From: Propionibacteriaceae bacterium
GTDB taxonomy: Bacteria > Actinomycetota > Actinomycetes > Propionibacteriales > Propionibacteriaceae
NCBI GenBank assembly: GCA_031265725.1
Contig: JAISCH010000277.1
Location: forward strand, 1-6,843
Reading direction: 5' to 3'
DNA: 6,843 bases
Both the position numbers and the translations under genes were made by a program. Position 1 is the stretch's first letter. Every line of letters begins with the position of its first letter. The notes beneath the pieces are model-generated. The model saw only the letters and a list, made by a program, of their open reading frames with translations, was not told where the DNA came from and did no database searches. Positions 5,913 to 6,843 of this stretch are shown here, piece after piece.

Positions 5913-6843
5913 TCAATTACTATTCAGCAATGGTGTGATGATCGCGTCATACTCTGCGGCCAGGGTGGCGATATCGCCGCCGTCGGCCACCTTGGAGAAG
6001 AACTCCTCCAGCTTCTTCGATCCTTCGACGGCTGCCCATCCGGGAGCCGCTGGGGTCAGCTTGGAGTTGGACGCGGATTCGACCAGAGCCTTGGCGAATT
6101 CGTCACTGCCCATCGAGGACACATAGTCGGAGTTGGCCGGGCCGAGGCCGTTCTTACCCAGCATCTGCTGATACTCGGCGGAAAAGATGATCTTCATCAG
6201 CGCGCGAGCGCCAACCTGGTTCTGCGACGCGGCGGAGATGCCGATATTGGAGCCACCGGCGAACACTGGGGCGGGCTTGCCGTCGTTGCCGGGCAGTACG
6301 AAGACGCCGAACTTCTCGTCGTTCCACTCGCGGACCTCTTTGCCGTCCTTGGTGACCAGATCGCCGATCGACCAGTGCGCCCAGCCTGGAGCCATGATCG
6401 TCGCGGCGGCCAGCGAGGTCTTCGCGGTCACCTTGTCCGGGTCATTGGCGTCGTCCTTGATCACATCGGAGTCGTTGATGTAGAGCCAGGGGCTCTCGTC
6501 CTTGGCGGTGCTGGGCGCATTCGAGGCGACTTTCTGAATCTCCTGCAATTGCTGCAAGCCTTTGATGGTGTTCGGATCGCTCAGCGTGGAGACCCACTGG
6601 CCGCCGTCCTGCTTGGCCAGCTCGCCGCCGTTGCCGAAGACCCAGGAGATGCCGTTGCGCCAGTCCTGGCCGCCGATGAAGAATCCGGAGAAGTCCTTGA
6701 TCTTGTCGGGGTTCTTCTTGGCGATCTCAGCGACGGCCGTGTTGAACTCGGTCAGCGTCTTCGGCAACTCGACCCCGGCGGCCTTCCACACATCCTTACG
6801 ATAGAACAGGTAACGGGAGCCGAAGTAGTAGGGCAGGGTGAAG
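5913..6843 (-). CDS. Extracellular sugar-binding protein of the ABC transporter (family 1, DasA-like), N-terminus beyond the window
   Basis: The frame is open from the right edge to TGA 5915-5913 and gives 309 residues; with a usual length of about 420-450, roughly the first 110-140 residues, including the signal peptide and lipobox, are outside. The visible part starts FTLPYYFGSRYLFYRKDVWK and has family-1 solute-binding features: YRKDVWKAAGVELPKTLTEF, a WRNGISWVFGNGGE segment, an APGWAHW ligand-loop region, VFVLPGNDGKPAPVFAGGSNIGIS, and a C-terminal AAPGWAAVEGSKKLEEFF helix. This combination, from memory, resembles actinobacterial chitobiose-binding DasA more than maltose-binding proteins. 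Trp, Tyr and Phe residues suit carbohydrate stacking. It would deliver the disaccharide to the two permeases encoded next. A GTG at 6791 is internal, since homologous sequence continues upstream. The exact ligand is inferred from the phosphorylase and fusion genes. Confidence 0.9.
   Translation of the reverse strand, partial: FTLPYYFGSRYLFYRKDVWKAAGVELPKTLTEFNTAVAEIAKKNPDKIKDFSGFFIGGQDWRNGISWVFGNGGELAKQDGGQWVSTLSDPNTIKGLQQLQEIQKVASNAPSTAKDESPWLYINDSDVIKDDANDPDKVTAKTSLAAATIMAPGWAHWSIGDLVTKDGKEVREWNDEKFGVFVLPGNDGKPAPVFAGGSNIGISAASQNQVGARALMKIIFSAEYQQMLGKNGLGPANSDYVSSMGSDEFAKALVESASNSKLTPAAPGWAAVEGSKKLEEFFSKVADGGDIATLAAEYDAIITPLLNSN

Noticed and set aside
5806..6126. A 106-codon plus-strand frame reaching into the hairpin region.
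   Set aside because: Mostly antisense to the end of the binding-protein gene, with no ribosome site or domain.
6789..6791. GTG as the start of the binding protein.
   Set aside because: The frame continues upstream to the window edge with family-like sequence (YYFGSRYLFYRKD), and a start here would lack a signal peptide.

Overview
The window is GC-rich DNA with strongly G/C-ending codons. Its gene style (MalF/MalG-type sugar permeases without an adjacent ATPase, compact spacing, stop/start overlaps) fits an actinobacterium; I cannot name the genus. All convincing genes lie on the minus strand, so transcription runs from the right end of the window to the left. They read as one operon-like cluster for uptake and phosphorolytic use of an amino-sugar disaccharide, most likely N,N'-diacetylchitobiose, the chitin dimer.

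In transcription order: (1) 6843-5913, the C-terminal 309 residues of an extracellular sugar-binding lipoprotein, whose N-terminus lies beyond the window; (2) a 161-nt gap with a large hairpin and a possible DasR-like operator; (3) 5751-4867, a MalF-type permease; (4) 4865-3987, a MalG-type permease, starting one base after the previous stop; (5) a 72-nt gap that begins in a perfect 12-bp palindrome over the permease stop codon; (6) 3914-1752, a two-domain protein with a GlmU-type sugar-1-phosphate nucleotidyltransferase followed by a complete phosphohexomutase; (7) a 20-codon reading frame bridging the 55-nt gap by an ATGA overlap at each end; (8) 1696 to the left edge, the first 565 codons of a GH94 phosphorylase closely resembling N,N'-diacetylchitobiose phosphorylase. 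This last gene runs off the window without a stop.

Inferred pathway: the binding protein and two permeases import (GlcNAc)2, powered by an ATPase encoded elsewhere. The phosphorylase then splits it with phosphate into GlcNAc-1-phosphate and GlcNAc. GlcNAc-1-phosphate is the natural substrate of both halves of the fusion: the mutase could send it to GlcNAc-6-phosphate for catabolism, and the nucleotidyltransferase could send it to UDP-GlcNAc for cell-wall synthesis. This branch point in one polypeptide is the most interesting feature of the window. A caveat is that the glycine-rich nucleotide-binding signature of the transferase half is degenerate.

No RNA genes, mobile elements, CRISPR arrays or convincing intrinsic terminators were seen. 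Long open frames on the plus strand are antisense shadows of the GC-rich genes.
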